From Pseudomonadota bacterium (lineage in GTDB: Bacteria > Pseudomonadota > Alphaproteobacteria > UBA828 > JAPUJA01), in assembly GCA_027296525.1 (NCBI GenBank), contig JAPUJA010000282.1:1-6303 (forward strand): a stretch of DNA of 6,303 nt. Direction: 5' to 3'. The position numbers and the translations under genes were made by a program. Below are positions 1-6,173 of this stretch, piece by piece. Position 1 is the first letter of the stretch. Each line of letters starts with the position of its first letter. The notes beneath the pieces are model-generated. The model was given only the letters and a program-made list of their open reading frames with translations, was not told the DNA's origin and made no database searches.

Positions 1-48
1 ACGCGCCCCCAGTTCCAGTGGCCAGAGACCGCGGGAGATGGACGGTCG

Positions 49-3000
49 TTAGGAGCAGCCACTGGTAGCGCCACAAGTGTCACATTTCAAACAGGTCCCA
101 CTGCGCAACAGCGTCAGGTTGCCGCATACGTAGCAGGGATCGCCTTCGTAACCTTTCATCCGCGCGCGCAGCACCTTCCCGTCGCCACCCTCCACGGCCG
201 CGGCGACGGTCACGCCGGACGACGACGCGGCTTCCGCGGCCACATCGACTTCAACCGTGCCGGCGGCGGTTGCCATGCCGGCGCTCGCGACCGTTTCGAG
301 CGTCTCCTGGGCCACCATGCCGCCGTTCAGCACATAGAGATTGCTGCGGACATATCCTTGGGAAACGAACGGGCTCATGGCCGCCTCCTCCAGAGCCGTC
401 GCGGGCGCGGGGCTCTGCAAGGGCGCGCTGACCGCGGTGTCCGTCATCCCGTGTCCATTGACGTCGGGCATCAGGTCGTCGGGCTCTCTGTGGGCGAGGT
501 CGCTCCGGCCGAGATAGGAGATGGCGAGTTCCCGGAAGATGTAGTCGAGAATCGAGGTCGACATCTTGATCGTTTCGTTGCCCTCGACGATGCCCGAGGG
601 ATCGAAACGCGTGAAGATGAAGGCCTCGACGAACTCATCGAGGGGCACGCCGTACTGCAGGCCGATTGAGACCGCGATCGCGAAGTTGTTGAGCATGCTG
701 CGGAAGGCCGCGCCTTCCTTGTGCATGTCGATGAAGATCTCGCCGAGCCCGCCTTCCGCGTACTCGCCGGTGCGCAGATAGACCTTGTGGCCGCCGACGA
801 TGGCCTTTTGGGTGTAGCCCCGGCGGCGCTGCGGCATCTTGTGCCGGTCGGAGATGTATTTGTGGATGATGCGCTCGGCCACCCGCACGGCCCGCGGGGC
901 GGCGGCGTCGGGCAGTTCGTCAACTTCCTCCGCCTCCTCCGCCAGAAGCGTGACCGTGCTCAAGGGCTGGGACAGCTTCGAGCCGTCGCGATAGAGCGCG
1001 TTGGCCTTCAAGCCCAGCCGCCAAGAGAGCAGATAGGCCTCCTTGCAATCCTCGACGCTGGCCGCCGCGGGCATATTGATCGTCTTCGAGATGGCCCCGG
1101 AGATGAAGGGCTGGGCTGCGGCGAGCATGCGGATGTGGCTGTCGACCGATAGGGATCGGGTGCCCTTCCGGCCACAGGGATTCGCGCAGTCGAACACGGC
1201 GAGGTGCTCGTCCTTTAGATGCGGCGCACCCTCGAGCGTCATCGCCCCGCAGCAATAGACGTTCGCCGCCTCGATCTGCTCCTTGGTGTAGCCGAGGCCC
1301 GAGAGGATGTCGAAGGACGGGTCGCTCAGCTGTTCGGCGGCGAACCCCAGGGTCTTGATACAGAACTCCTCGCCGATCGTCCATTTGTTGAAGGCGAAGC
1401 CGACCTCGAAGGCGTTCGGCAGAGCCTCCTCGATCGTCTCGAGGATCTCCTCGGTCAGCCCCTTCTGCTTGAGGCCGTCATAGTCCACGCCGGGCGCGCC
1501 TCGGAGCGTTCCGTGGCCGACCGCGTAGCGGACGATGTCGTCGACTTCGCCCGTCTCATAGCCGAGCGCGCGCAAGGCCTCAGGGATCGCGCGATTGATG
1601 ATCCTGAAGTAGCCGCCGCCCGCCAGCTTCTTGAACTTCACGATCGCAAAGTCGGGCTCGATGCCGGTCGTATCGCAATCCATCACGAGCCCGATGGTGC
1701 CCGTCGGTGCCACGACGCTCGTCTGGGCGTTGCGGTAGCCGTGGGCCTCGCCGAGCTCGAGCGCGCGGTCCCAGGCCCGCCCGGCGGCCTCGACCAAACG
1801 CGGATCGGGGCAGTTCTTCCTGTCGAGCGGAACGGGCAGAACCGAAAGCCCTTCGTAGCCCTTGCTCTCACCATGGGCCGCGCGCCGGTGATTGCGAATC
1901 ACCCGAAGCATTCCCTCGCGGTTTTTGGCGAAGCCCTGGAAGGGCCCGCGTTCGCGAGCCATCTCCGCCGAGGTGGCATAGGAAACACCGGTCATGATCG
2001 CGGCAAGCGCGCCGCAGACGCTCCGGCTCTCCTCGCTGTCGTAGGCCAGCCCCGAGGACATCAGAAGCCCGCCGATGTTGGCGAAGCCCAGGCCGAGCGT
2101 GCGGTAGTCGTAGGAACGCCGGGCGATCTCCTCCGATGGGAACTGGGCCATGAGCACGGAAATCTCAAGCACGATGGTCCAGAGACGAATCGCGTGCTCG
2201 TAGCCCTCGAGATCGAACGCGCTGTCGGGGCTCTCGAACGCCTTGAGGTTGAGCGAGGCCAGGTTGCAGGCGGTATCGTCCAGGAACATGTATTCCGAGC
2301 AGGGGTTCGACGCGTTGATCGGGCCGGAGGCCGGGCAGGTGTGCCAATCATTGATCGTGGTGTCGAACTGAATGCCGGGATCGGCCGAGGTCCATGCGGA
2401 ATAGGCCACGCGTTCCCAGAGCTCGCGCGCCTTTACGGTCTTCGAGACCTTTCCGTCCGTGCGCCGGATGAGGCTCCACTCCCCGTCGTCGAGCACGCGC
2501 CGGATGAAATCGTTGGTCACCCTGACCGTGTTGTTCGAATTCTGGCCCGAGACGGTGAGGTAGGCGTCCGACTGCCAATCGGTGTCGTAGATCGGAAACT
2601 CGATCTCGGTGTATCCCTGGCGCGCGAATTGGATCACGCGTTGGACATAAGCCTCCGGCAACACGGCCTTGCGCGCCGCGATCACCGCCTTCTTGAGCTC
2701 GGGATTGGTCTTGGGGTTGAACCCGTCCTCGCCCACGACGGCGCGACAGGCCTTCATCACCGCGTTCAGATGCTTGTTGGCGAGCTTGGAGCCCGCGACC
2801 AAGGCCACGACCTTCTGCTCCTCGATCACCTTCCAGGAGATGAAGCTCTCGATGTCCGGATGATCGATGTCGCAGATGACCATTTTCGCAGCGCGCCGCG
2901 TGGTCCCGCCGGATTTGATGGCGCTCGCCGCGCGGTCGCCGATCTTGAGGAAGCTCATGAGCCCGGAGGATTTGCCGCCCCCGCTCAAGGACTCGCCCTC

Positions 3001-3720
3001 GCCCCGAAGGGCGGAGAAGTTCGTGCCCGTACCCGAGCCGTATTTGAACAGCCGCGCCTCGCGGACCCAGAGATCCATGATCCCGCCGCTGTTCACCAGG
3101 TCGTCTCGGATGCCCTGGATGAAGCAGGCGTGGGGTTGGGGATGCTCGTAGGCCGAAGACGACCTCACCACCGCGCCGGTGGCGTCGTCGACGTAGTAGT
3201 GCCCCTGGGCCGGGCCGTCGATGCCATAGGCCCAGTACAAGCCGGTGTTGAACCATTGAGGCGAGTTGGGCGCCGCCATCTGACGGGCGAGCATCCAGCG
3301 AAGCTCGTCGTAGAAGGCGCGGGCGTCGCTTTCACCGTCGAAATAGCCGCCCTTCCAGCCCCAATAGGTCCAGGTTCCCGCGAGCCGGTCGAAGACCTGA
3401 CGCGCGCTCGTTTCGTCCCCGAACCGCTCCGATTCGTCGAGCTCCGCGAGTGCCGATTCGTCGGGCACGCGCCGCCACAACCATTCGGGCACGCCCGGCT
3501 CGTGCACGGCCTTCAGGCGCCGCGCGACACCGGCTTTGCGGAAGTATTTCTGGGCGAGGACGTCGCAGGCGACCTGTGACCAGCCCTCGGGAATCTCGGC
3601 GTCCTTGAGCTCGAAAACGAGGGAACCGTCCGGATTGCGGATCTCGCTCGCCGTGCGGCGAAAAGCGACGCCCTCATAGGCCGATTTTCCCGCTTGCGTG
3701 AATCGACGGTGGACCCGCAT
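49..3720 (-). CDS. nrdJ: Vitamin B12-dependent (class II) ribonucleotide reductase NrdJ
   Basis: The product (1,223 aa) reduces ribonucleotides to deoxyribonucleotides in the cytoplasm, using adenosylcobalamin to generate a thiyl radical, so it works with or without oxygen. Visible motifs are PHACF with Cys199 (candidate redox cysteine); N472-P-C474-S-E476, the NxCxE finger-loop motif with the radical cysteine and catalytic Glu; P672-TGTI, the phosphate-binding motif; and VFDCANPC with Cys845 and Cys849. A TSCPD domain spans roughly residues 970-1070. An Ala/Val-rich linker follows, then a C-terminal cysteine cluster (CxxC at 1196-1199, CxxC at 1210-1213, Cys1216, Cys1222) resembling a zinc ribbon plus a redox tail. 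Length fits the alphaproteobacterial family. The frame is open 45 codons further upstream, but the family N-terminus (MRxxRRFTxAGxSxYEG) begins at 3720, so that start is chosen. Purine-rich GAGGGG (1 nt from ATG) and GGGGGG (12 nt away) are both poorly spaced as ribosome binding sites. Family assignment is from recognised motifs, not a search. Confidence 0.97.
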   Translation of the reverse strand: MRVHRRFTQAGKSAYEGVAFRRTASEIRNPDGSLVFELKDAEIPEGWSQVACDVLAQKYFRKAGVARRLKAVHEPGVPEWLWRRVPDESALAELDESERFGDETSARQVFDRLAGTWTYWGWKGGYFDGESDARAFYDELRWMLARQMAAPNSPQWFNTGLYWAYGIDGPAQGHYYVDDATGAVVRSSSAYEHPQPHACFIQGIRDDLVNSGGIMDLWVREARLFKYGSGTGTNFSALRGEGESLSGGGKSSGLMSFLKIGDRAASAIKSGGTTRRAAKMVICDIDHPDIESFISWKVIEEQKVVALVAGSKLANKHLNAVMKACRAVVGEDGFNPKTNPELKKAVIAARKAVLPEAYVQRVIQFARQGYTEIEFPIYDTDWQSDAYLTVSGQNSNNTVRVTNDFIRRVLDDGEWSLIRRTDGKVSKTVKARELWERVAYSAWTSADPGIQFDTTINDWHTCPASGPINASNPCSEYMFLDDTACNLASLNLKAFESPDSAFDLEGYEHAIRLWTIVLEISVLMAQFPSEEIARRSYDYRTLGLGFANIGGLLMSSGLAYDSEESRSVCGALAAIMTGVSYATSAEMARERGPFQGFAKNREGMLRVIRNHRRAAHGESKGYEGLSVLPVPLDRKNCPDPRLVEAAGRAWDRALELGEAHGYRNAQTSVVAPTGTIGLVMDCDTTGIEPDFAIVKFKKLAGGGYFRIINRAIPEALRALGYETGEVDDIVRYAVGHGTLRGAPGVDYDGLKQKGLTEEILETIEEALPNAFEVGFAFNKWTIGEEFCIKTLGFAAEQLSDPSFDILSGLGYTKEQIEAANVYCCGAMTLEGAPHLKDEHLAVFDCANPCGRKGTRSLSVDSHIRMLAAAQPFISGAISKTINMPAAASVEDCKEAYLLSWRLGLKANALYRDGSKLSQPLSTVTLLAEEAEEVDELPDAAAPRAVRVAERIIHKYISDRHKMPQRRRGYTQKAIVGGHKVYLRTGEYAEGGLGEIFIDMHKEGAAFRSMLNNFAIAVSIGLQYGVPLDEFVEAFIFTRFDPSGIVEGNETIKMSTSILDYIFRELAISYLGRSDLAHREPDDLMPDVNGHGMTDTAVSAPLQSPAPATALEEAAMSPFVSQGYVRSNLYVLNGGMVAQETLETVASAGMATAAGTVEVDVAAEAASSSGVTVAAAVEGGDGKVLRARMKGYEGDPCYVCGNLTLLRSGTCLKCDTCGATSGCS

Positions 3721-3749
3721 GCCCCTCGATAGCCCCCCAGTATCGCGTG

Positions 3750-3775
3750 CCGGCGGATTCTTTGTCGCCCGCCGG
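3750..3775 (-). repeat. GC-rich inverted repeat in the nrdJ leader
   Basis: CCGGCGG (3750-3756) and CCGCCGG (3769-3775) are perfect inverted repeats around a 12-nt loop. In a minus-strand transcript they would form a 7-bp all-GC stem ending 29 nt before the nrdJ start codon. No U-run follows, so it is not a standard intrinsic terminator. It could shape translation initiation or be incidental in GC-rich DNA. Confidence 0.4.
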
Positions 3776-3851
3776 GCGTTAAAACATTGGCTTCTCGATC
3801 GAATGATCCTTACGAGCTGCCGCCACCCAAAACAACAGTGACAAGCTCGTG

Positions 3852-3880
3852 TCATTACCCGTGGCGATTCAGACTGTCAA
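3852..3880 (-). promoter_or_regulatory. Candidate nrdJ promoter
   Basis: On the minus strand a perfect -35 hexamer TTGACA (3880-3875) is followed after 17 nt by TAATGA (3857-3852), a poor -10 match. It would give a 5' leader of roughly 125 nt before the nrdJ ATG. The -35 overlaps the inner NrdR-like box, which fits repression of this promoter. The weak -10 keeps confidence low. Confidence 0.35.
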
Positions 3881-3893
3881 ATAGATTTTGTGT
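3878..3893. promoter_or_regulatory. NrdR-box-like palindrome, inner (nrdJ-proximal)
   Basis: Read on the minus strand this is ACACAAAATCTATTTG. By my count it matches 11 of 16 positions of the published NrdR consensus ACACWATATATWGTGT, with a near-complete left half. NrdR is the nucleotide-sensing Zn-ribbon/ATP-cone repressor of ribonucleotide reductase genes and binds paired boxes. The site lies about 158 nt upstream of the nrdJ start and overlaps the TTGACA element. Confidence 0.5.
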
Positions 3894-3908
3894 CATATTC
3901 TTGACGAC

Positions 3909-3924
3909 CTACAGGATATTGTGG
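3909..3924. promoter_or_regulatory. NrdR-box-like palindrome, outer
   Basis: Read on the minus strand this is CCACAATATCCTGTAG, matching 11 of 16 positions of the NrdR consensus. It starts exactly 31 bp from the other box (15-bp linker, about three helical turns), which is the spacing described for cooperative NrdR binding. The spacing makes the pair more convincing than either site alone. Confidence 0.5.
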
Positions 3925-4312
3925 GTATCTCTGTGGATCGTTCCGTCAAGGCCGTTCGGCGGCTGCCTTATTTCGGTGATCCAATAGGTTGGATGAGATT
4001 CCTGGGCGCGAGCCCGAGGCGCGCGCACTCGGACGCTTCGGTTGTTAGTGCAACCGGTTCGCTTAACTTTTTAATGTCGAATTGAGGGAACTTGATTATC
4101 TGCCTCTAAGGAATTTGAAATTTTGAACGTCCGACGGTCGGCGCCGGGGTCATTGGGGACGCGAAAAAGACCTTGATTTTTTGTCGCCGGCGGGGGCCTC
4201 GGGACGCCTTCGTCGCGCGGGGCTGGACGGGCGGCTTTTCCCCATGTCATAAGTCGGCCGCCTTGCGCCCCCGACTCGACGGCGAGTCGTTGGTGCGTTT
4301 CGGTTTGGTGCG

Positions 4313-4666
4313 ATGGCGATCCTGGGAACGCGAATCTATACCTGGTTCAACGGCGAGTTCGTCGGCGACGACGAGTTCGGCAACCGTTACTACCGCAAGC
4401 GCGCCCGGGGCGCGCGGGAGCGGCGTTGGGTGATCTACAAGGGCGAGGACGAGGCGAGCAAGGTGCCCGCCGACTGGCACGGCTGGCTTCACCACACGAT
4501 CGAGCCGGTGCCGAGCGAGGCTCCCCTGCCGCGCAAGGAGTGGGAGAAGGAGCATCTGCCCAATCTGACCGGCACGCCCTCGGCCTACCGGCCCCCCGGC
4601 CATCTGCTCAAGGGTGGCCGCCGGGACCGCGCGACGGGCGATTACGAACCCTGGCAACCTGATTAG
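4313..4666 (+). CDS. NDUFA12-family NADH:ubiquinone oxidoreductase subunit (B17.2 homologue)
   Basis: The product (117 aa) belongs to the NDUFA12/B17.2 family, a small accessory subunit on the peripheral arm of respiratory complex I in mitochondria and alphaproteobacteria. Recognised signatures are the N-terminal GTRIYTWFNGEFVG (residues 5-18), FGNRYY (22-27), RRWVIYKGEDEASKVP (37-52), WHGWLHH (55-61) and the hallmark NLTGTPSAYRPPGH (84-97), ending in TGDYEPW. There is no signal peptide or membrane segment, as expected for a peripheral subunit. The length is typical. The ATG at 4313 puts the conserved motif five residues in; no good ribosome binding site precedes it, so initiation signals are weak. 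It stands alone: the nuo operon genes are not in the window. It converges with tyrS. Confidence 0.95.
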   Translation: MAILGTRIYTWFNGEFVGDDEFGNRYYRKRARGARERRWVIYKGEDEASKVPADWHGWLHHTIEPVPSEAPLPRKEWEKEHLPNLTGTPSAYRPPGHLLKGGRRDRATGDYEPWQPD

Positions 4667-4675
4667 GCGATTCGA

Positions 4676-4686
4676 CGGATCATCCG
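4676..4686. repeat. Short inverted repeat between convergent genes
   Basis: CGGAT and ATCCG flank a single C in the 32-bp gap between the NDUFA12-family gene and tyrS. It is symmetric and could help end transcription from both sides. The stem is short and no T-run follows on either strand, so a terminator is only possible. Confidence 0.2.
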
Positions 4687-4698
4687 GGGATGCGCGCT

Positions 4699-5952
4699 TT
4701 AGACGACGCGCACGAGCGCGTGGCGCTTCTTGCCGGCGGAGAGCTTGATCACTCCTTCCGGGTTGAGGTCGTCGGTCGTAACGGGGCGCATCTCATCTTT
4801 CGACGGCTCGCCGTTGATGCGCGCGCCGCCCTGGCGGAAGAGCCGTCGCGCCTCGCCCTTTGACTCGGCGAGCCCGGCGCGCTGGAAGAGCTCGAAGGCG
4901 CTGAGGCCTTTCGCGAGCTCGGCCCGGGCAAGCTCGAGCACAGGCAACCCTTCGCCGATGCCGCCCTTCTCGAAGGTTTCGCGCGCCGTCGCCTGCGCCT
5001 CTTCGGCGGCGGCTTGCCCGTGGCACATCCCGGTCGCCTCGAAGGCGAGGCGCTTCTTGGCCTCGTTGAGCTCGGCGCCCTCGAGGGCTTCGAGCCGCGC
5101 GATCTCGTCGAGCGGAAGCTCGGTGAAGAGCCGCAAGAAACGCCCGACGTCGGTGTCCTCGCTGTTGCGCCAATACTGAAAATAGTCATAGGGGCTCACC
5201 TGCGCGCCGTTGAGCCAGACCGCCCCTTGCGCGGTCTTTCCCATCTTCGCGCCGGATGCCGTCGTGATCAGCGGAGTCGTGAGCCCGTAGAGGCTTCGGT
5301 TGTCGACCCGCCGGGCGAGCTCGACGCCGTTGACGATGTTGCCCCATTGATCGGAGCCGCCCATCTGGAGCACGCAGCGCTCGCGCCGCGCGAGTTCCAG
5401 AAAGTCGTAGGCCTGGAGGATCATGTAATTGAACTCGAGGAAGCTCAAGGAATGCTCGCGCTCAAGCCGGAGCTTCACGCTTTCGAAGCCGAGCATGCGG
5501 TTGACCGTGAAGTGGGCGCCGTAATCGCGCAGGAACGGGATGTAGTCGAGGCCGTCCAGCCAGTCGGCGTTGTTGACCATAACCGCATCGGCGCCGCCCT
5601 CGCCGAACCGCAGGAATTGGGAGAAGACCTCTTGGATACCCGCCATGTTGGCGGCGATATCCTCATCGCTCAGAAGCCCGCGCATCTCGTCGCGCCCGGA
5701 GGGATCGCCGATCTTGGTCGTGCCGCCGCCCATGAGCACGATCGGTCTGTGCCCCGTCTTCTGGAGCCAGCGAAGCATCATGATCTGCACCAGGCTCCCG
5801 ACATGGAGGCTCGGCGCCGTGCAGTCGAAGCCGATATAGGCGGTCACGGATTCCTTCGCCGCGAGCGCGTCGAGCCCCTCGATGTCCGTGTATTGGTGGA
5901 TGAAGCCCCGTTCATCGAGGACCCGCAGGAAGTCGGAGCGAAGCTTGGACAT
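4699..5952 (-). CDS. tyrS: Tyrosyl-tRNA synthetase (TyrRS)
   Basis: The product (417 aa) is a cytoplasmic class I aminoacyl-tRNA synthetase that activates tyrosine with ATP and charges tRNA-Tyr. Visible signatures are Tyr39 and Asp43 in YIGFD; the HIGH-type motif H50-V-G-S53; tyrosine-binding Y176-xxx-Q180-xx-D183; GGSDQWGN around Asp201-Gln202; and the KMSKS-equivalent loop K236-M-G-K-T240, a common TyrRS variant. The C-terminus (about 349-415) holds an S4-like RNA-binding domain (SKGEARRLFRQGGARING). Length is typical for bacterial TyrRS. The frame is open 28 codons further upstream, but family N-termini begin MSKLxSDFLxxLDERGF, so the ATG at 5952 is used; another in-frame ATG is at 5988. 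No clear ribosome binding site precedes 5952, only the A-rich CAAAAGATA, which is part of a tandem duplication. Confidence 0.98.
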   Translation of the reverse strand: MSKLRSDFLRVLDERGFIHQYTDIEGLDALAAKESVTAYIGFDCTAPSLHVGSLVQIMMLRWLQKTGHRPIVLMGGGTTKIGDPSGRDEMRGLLSDEDIAANMAGIQEVFSQFLRFGEGGADAVMVNNADWLDGLDYIPFLRDYGAHFTVNRMLGFESVKLRLEREHSLSFLEFNYMILQAYDFLELARRERCVLQMGGSDQWGNIVNGVELARRVDNRSLYGLTTPLITTASGAKMGKTAQGAVWLNGAQVSPYDYFQYWRNSEDTDVGRFLRLFTELPLDEIARLEALEGAELNEAKKRLAFEATGMCHGQAAAEEAQATARETFEKGGIGEGLPVLELARAELAKGLSAFELFQRAGLAESKGEARRLFRQGGARINGEPSKDEMRPVTTDDLNPEGVIKLSAGKKRHALVRVV

Positions 5953-5980
5953 TATCTTTTGGACGGTATCTTTTGGACGG
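5953..5980 (-). repeat. Perfect 14-bp tandem duplication abutting the tyrS start codon
   Basis: The plus-strand unit TATCTTTTGGACGG occurs at 5953-5966 and again at 5967-5980 with no mismatch. On the coding strand of tyrS it reads CCGTCCAAAAGATA twice, directly before ATG. It occupies the place where a ribosome binding site should be. The 14-bp unit is not a multiple of three, so one copy gained or lost would break any translation through it; this agrees weakly with the start at 5952. Confidence 0.9.
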
Positions 5981-5989
5981 TTTGGCATT

Positions 5990-6022
5990 GCGCGCACGAA
6001 GCGTGCTCGATTCGTGGCGCGC
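5990..6022 (-). repeat. Long imperfect inverted repeat upstream of tyrS
   Basis: The left arm GCGCGCACGAA (5990-6000) pairs with the right arm TTCGTGGCGCGC (6011-6022), leaving one bulged base (6016) and a 10-nt loop (6001-6010). This gives 11 base pairs in all. An alternative smaller hairpin, GCACG/CGTGC (5994-6006), lies within it. The structure ends 37 nt before the tyrS start and lacks a following U-run, so it is a leader hairpin or an operator rather than a typical terminator. Confidence 0.6.
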
Positions 6023-6024
6023 TC

Positions 6025-6053
6025 AGATAACCACAATCCGACTCGGCGGACAA
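6025..6053 (-). promoter_or_regulatory. Weak candidate tyrS promoter
   Basis: On the minus strand TTGTCC (6053-6048) is followed after 17 nt by TTATCT (6030-6025). Both hexamers are poor matches. If real, transcription would begin inside the 5990-6022 inverted repeat. Co-transcription with the upstream maiA-like gene is the alternative. Confidence 0.2.
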
Positions 6054-6173
6054 CAAACTCCCCGGTCGAAGCCCGGCAACGCGTTTGCCGATTGACCCCG
6101 CCTTTGCCGGTTGAACCGAACCATCGCGCCTCCGGCTCTCCCGGGATCGCCTGTCCCGATCAACCCGCGCGCG

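Larger units (their letters stand above)
3721..4312. other. Divergent intergenic region between nrdJ and the NDUFA12-family gene
   Basis: This is 592 bp with no convincing gene. The centre (about 3780-4130) is visibly AT-richer than the flanking coding DNA. Towards nrdJ it holds a 7-bp hairpin in the leader, a TTGACA element and two NrdR-box-like palindromes, listed separately. Towards the plus-strand gene there is a weak promoter-like pair, TTGAGG (4082-4087) with a 17-nt spacer to TCTAAG (4105-4110), about 200 nt upstream of that gene. A short hairpin with stem CGGTTG/CAACCG (4039-4056) is followed 11 nt later by five Ts (4068-4072). Short open frames here start at TTG codons, lack ribosome binding sites and match nothing I recognise. 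I see no cobalamin riboswitch consensus. Confidence 0.7.

Noticed and set aside
1..48. A possible gene end or terminator downstream of nrdJ
   Set aside because: Too short to judge; no hairpin with a T-run and no recognisable protein segment.
1219..3579. A 786-codon open frame on the plus strand, opposite nrdJ
   Set aside because: It lies wholly antisense to a confidently identified gene, has a composition typical of a GC-rich shadow frame (rich in Arg, Val, Asp, Gly) and shows no recognisable domain.
3721..3855. A 45-residue N-terminal extension of NrdJ
   Set aside because: The family N-terminus starts at 3720; the extension is Arg/Cys-rich, lacks a recognisable motif and overlaps the putative -10 and leader hairpin.
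3721..3880. Cobalamin riboswitch upstream of the B12-dependent enzyme
   Set aside because: I could not find the conserved B12-box on the minus strand, and the leader seems short for this riboswitch class.
3787..4085. Two short overlapping plus-strand open frames in the nrdJ upstream gap (3787-3987 and 3888-4085)
   Set aside because: Both need TTG starts, have no ribosome binding site, run through the NrdR-like boxes and resemble no family I know.
4247..4657. A minus-strand open frame of 136 codons across the NDUFA12-family gene
   Set aside because: It is antisense to a gene with clear family motifs and has no recognisable motif itself.
5014..6030. A 338-codon open frame on the plus strand, opposite tyrS
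   Set aside because: It is antisense to tyrS and extends through the tyrS leader; its openness is explained by GC-rich codon bias in the real gene.
5953..6036. A 28-residue N-terminal extension of TyrRS
   Set aside because: The conserved TyrRS N-terminus starts at 5952; the extension is encoded by the 14-bp tandem duplication and hairpin, and its sequence is not like the family.
6141..6160. Rho-independent terminator after the maiA-like gene
   Set aside because: CGGGA/TCCCG gives only a 5-bp stem with a 7-nt loop and no T-run follows on the minus strand.
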